From NCBI GenBank assembly GCA_028280455.1, contig JANQLT010000137.1, positions 1 to 46,649 of the forward strand: 46,649 nt of DNA. Direction: 5' to 3'. The notes under the pieces were generated by a model. It ran no database searches, was not told the origin of the DNA, and saw only the letters and a list, made by a program, of their open reading frames with translations. Every line of letters begins with the position of its first letter. The first letter of the stretch is position 1. Shown here in pieces: positions 44,973 to 46,649 of the stretch. The translations under genes were made by a program, and so were the position numbers. The stretch is from Kiloniellales bacterium (lineage in GTDB: Bacteria > Pseudomonadota > Alphaproteobacteria > Kiloniellales > JAKSDN01).

Positions 44973-46478
44973 TTGGCTTGGATCGAGCGCCTACCCACCG
45001 CTGCGAGTTTTCGCACAACGCCTCTGACGGCGACTTTTCTGGCGCTCTTCGGCACTCAACTCTCCGGGCGGATCATTCGCTTTCTCTATCTCTTGGTAAT
45101 CGCGCGATTCCTCAGTCCTGATCAGGTCGCGGTCTACCTCTACGGCATGGCGGTCTACCTGGCGCTGATGGTCTTCGCCAGCTTCGGACAGGGCGTGTTC
45201 CTGGCCACGCGACTCGGTCGCCGTGCAGGTAGGCGCGGCCGGCTTGTGGGGCATAGCTTTACGCTCCGTTCGATCGCCACATCGGTCGCGCTCTCGGCCG
45301 GTGTCGGATTCCTGCTGTTGCATGAAAGCGACTCGCTGTTCGGACAGGCACTGCCCTTCTTCCTGCTCGCGCTCGTGGCCCGCAGCTTCGGCGACTGGTG
45401 CCGTGAATGGTCGACGGCCCTGGAGGACGCCGCCTGGATCCCGCGCACGGAAACCTTGTTTCGCGGCTTCGAAGCGGGGATCGGTCTGCTTCTCTTGATC
45501 AGCGGTGCGGGGGTCTTAGCGATATGCGCGCTGCATGGCGGCATGCGGGCTATCGAGGCGCTCTACGCACTTTCGCTCATGGCACAGCGCAAGGGCCATG
45601 GACTGAAGCCCGGTTTGGAGCCACGACTGCTGCGCCGAATCGCGCGAATCTCGGTAACCCTGGCCATCGGAATCGGCTGCCTCACGCTCTTCGCACAAAG
45701 CGGCCTTGTCGTGGTCAAACTCCTCGCGAGCGAGGCCACGGCCATCGCTGGCTTCGGTCTCGCAATGCAGTTCCTGACAACCTTGCTGATCCTGCCAACC
45801 GTGCTCGGCGTGGCGCTGGTCCCCGCCATCGGCAGAGCCCGTCGGCGCGGTCAGGTCGGCGACATCGCGGCGATCTCGATCCTCGTGAAAGGGGCACTTC
45901 TGACCGGTGCCTTGATCGCGGTTCCGACCCAGGCCTATGCGGCGTGGGGCCTCGAGCTTCTGCTCGGCCCCGGCTACCGGGTCGCCGGCGACGTGCTCGC
46001 CGACCTCACCTGGATTGCCGGGCCCTATGCCGTCGCCATTCTCTCCTGTCAGATCCTGAACGCACTCGGCCAGCACAGACGGGCCGTCGTGGTCACGCTG
46101 TCGATGCTCGTGGCACAGATTTCGGCGATGGTCATTGCCTACCCTCTGCTGGGTTTGTCGGGCGCCAGCCTAGCCGTGATCCTTGCGGTCTTGGTCGGCT
46201 GCGCCCTGGGCGTCCACTTCCTCAACGACCTCGACGGCCGCCAGGGGCGGGCCTGGTGGCTGGCGCCTCTCGGGGCCACAGCCGTCCTGGTCCTTGTGAT
46301 GTACGCCGCCCCCGTCGCCGATGCCTGGCTGGCACCTCTGCTGCTCGCCGGCTTTGCCCTCTGGATCTGGCGCAGTGGCCTGCTCAATGCAAAGGAGCTT
46401 GCGTTCCTGGTCGCCCGTGTTTCGCTTGCCGCAACCGACCGACGAGCGGCGACAACGCAGGCTGGTACAAAGGCTTGA
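44973..46478 (+). CDS. Polysaccharide flippase (Wzx/MATE-like)
   Basis: This is a 501-residue integral membrane protein with 12-14 predicted helices and few charges in the helices. The N-terminal FLALFGTQLSGRIIRFLYLL segment and overall layout fit the MOP superfamily flippases that move lipid-linked glycans across the inner membrane. It starts with TTG at 44973, with AAGGGA about 9 bases upstream; an alternative start is not obvious. It ends the glycan operon, so the sulfated and methylated glycan is probably exported by it. A polymerase is not in the window. Confidence 0.87.
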   Translation: MAWIERLPTAASFRTTPLTATFLALFGTQLSGRIIRFLYLLVIARFLSPDQVAVYLYGMAVYLALMVFASFGQGVFLATRLGRRAGRRGRLVGHSFTLRSIATSVALSAGVGFLLLHESDSLFGQALPFFLLALVARSFGDWCREWSTALEDAAWIPRTETLFRGFEAGIGLLLLISGAGVLAICALHGGMRAIEALYALSLMAQRKGHGLKPGLEPRLLRRIARISVTLAIGIGCLTLFAQSGLVVVKLLASEATAIAGFGLAMQFLTTLLILPTVLGVALVPAIGRARRRGQVGDIAAISILVKGALLTGALIAVPTQAYAAWGLELLLGPGYRVAGDVLADLTWIAGPYAVAILSCQILNALGQHRRAVVVTLSMLVAQISAMVIAYPLLGLSGASLAVILAVLVGCALGVHFLNDLDGRQGRAWWLAPLGATAVLVLVMYAAPVADAWLAPLLLAGFALWIWRSGLLNAKELAFLVARVSLAATDRRAATTQAGTKA

Positions 46479-46587
46479 TGAGCGGAACCCATCGAGCCTT
46501 CGCAAGCGCGACGGCGCGCCCGCAGCGAAGCGGGGAAAGCCCGCGTGGTTCTTGAACGCAGTACGGTCCGAGAAGAGTCCGCTCATC
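46477..46587. repeat. Inverted repeat GATGAGCGGA / TCCGCTCATC flanking 91 bp
   Basis: GATGAGCGGA (46477-46486) and TCCGCTCATC (46578-46587) are perfect 10-base inverted arms around 91 bp of unannotated sequence right after the flippase stop. The interior contains GCGCGCCCGC and GAAGCGGGGAAAGC but no gene. It may be a small element or a terminator-like fold. Confidence 0.4.
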
Positions 46588-46619
46588 GCTGACCGGTGTG
46601 CGACGTCAGACGCAGCCCG

Positions 46620-46649
46620 CTAGGGCGTTTTCCGATCGGACGGCACCGG
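46620..46649. repeat. CTAG-bounded hairpin element (MITE-like), copy C, cut by window edge
   Basis: CTAG at 46620-46623 is followed by GGCGTTTTCCGATCGGACGG and CACCGG, matching the left 30 bases of copy A except the base after CTAG. The rest lies beyond the window. Confidence 0.8.

Overview
The window is a chromosomal segment of a high-GC (about 70% by eye) Gram-negative bacterium, most likely an alphaproteobacterium near the Rhodospirillales. The pointers are the divergent purD/xseA neighbourhood, dnaX-ybaB with the SRP RNA just upstream, a DUF374 acyltransferase-lpxK-msbA lipid A block, a plcP/agt-like pair, DUF1523 and DOPA-dioxygenase family proteins, and short palindromic repeats of the kind scattered through these genomes. 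No rRNA, tRNA, CRISPR array or prophage was seen. The taxonomy is inferred from gene content only.

Layout. 1-159: the tail of an IS5-family element abutting hemN. 180-10735: housekeeping genes (hemN, mutL, a UPF0178 protein, rsmD, an S4-type rRNA pseudouridine synthase, tadA) interspersed with a FitAB/VapBC toxin-antitoxin pair, a class-I-amidotransferase hydrolase, an ArsR/SRPBCC pair, and a DOPA-dioxygenase-like/TlpA-like pair. 10781-20213: a membrane sensor kinase, repeats, AMP nucleosidase, purD, a cytoplasmic hybrid kinase, xseA and an M23 peptidase. 20318-21863: a truncated globin followed by a 2Fe-2S flavoreductase. 21879-29580: a haloacetate-dehalogenase-like hydrolase, then envelope-lipid genes (lpxK, DUF374 acyltransferase, msbA, an Agt-like glycosyltransferase, a PlcP/LpxH-like metallophosphoesterase, and a divergent diacylglycerol kinase). 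29798-34106: pmbA, a secreted helical-repeat protein, and leuA with an odd leader region. 34312-37592: a SAM methyltransferase whose 3' end is duplicated around a roughly 2.4 kb low-GC insert. 37793-42353: a cold-shock gene, ubiD, ybaB, dnaX and the SRP RNA. 42509-46478: a glycan operon (GT2, methyltransferase, sulfotransferase, flippase).

The most notable region is 35111-37491. This insert has GC near 50% and carries an XRE-ImmA/IrrE metalloprotease-regulator and an unnamed 195-residue protein. It is flanked by a 90-bp direct repeat of the methyltransferase 3' end (88/90 identical, both differences silent). No integrase is present. It looks like a compact defence or toxin-antitoxin-like module delivered with its own copy of the target gene's end.

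A second theme is a family of about 130-bp CTAG-bounded hairpin elements (10606, 20683, 46620, plus a half copy at 14521). They resemble MITEs and have become part of coding sequence: one supplies the C-terminus and stop of the TlpA-like protein, and another supplies the globin stop and the only plausible start of the flavoreductase. The IS5-type end at position 159 also sits at CTAG. A third theme is phosphate-sparing lipid remodelling: the PlcP-like enzyme would release diacylglycerol, the Agt-like enzyme would glycosylate it, and the divergent kinase would recycle it.
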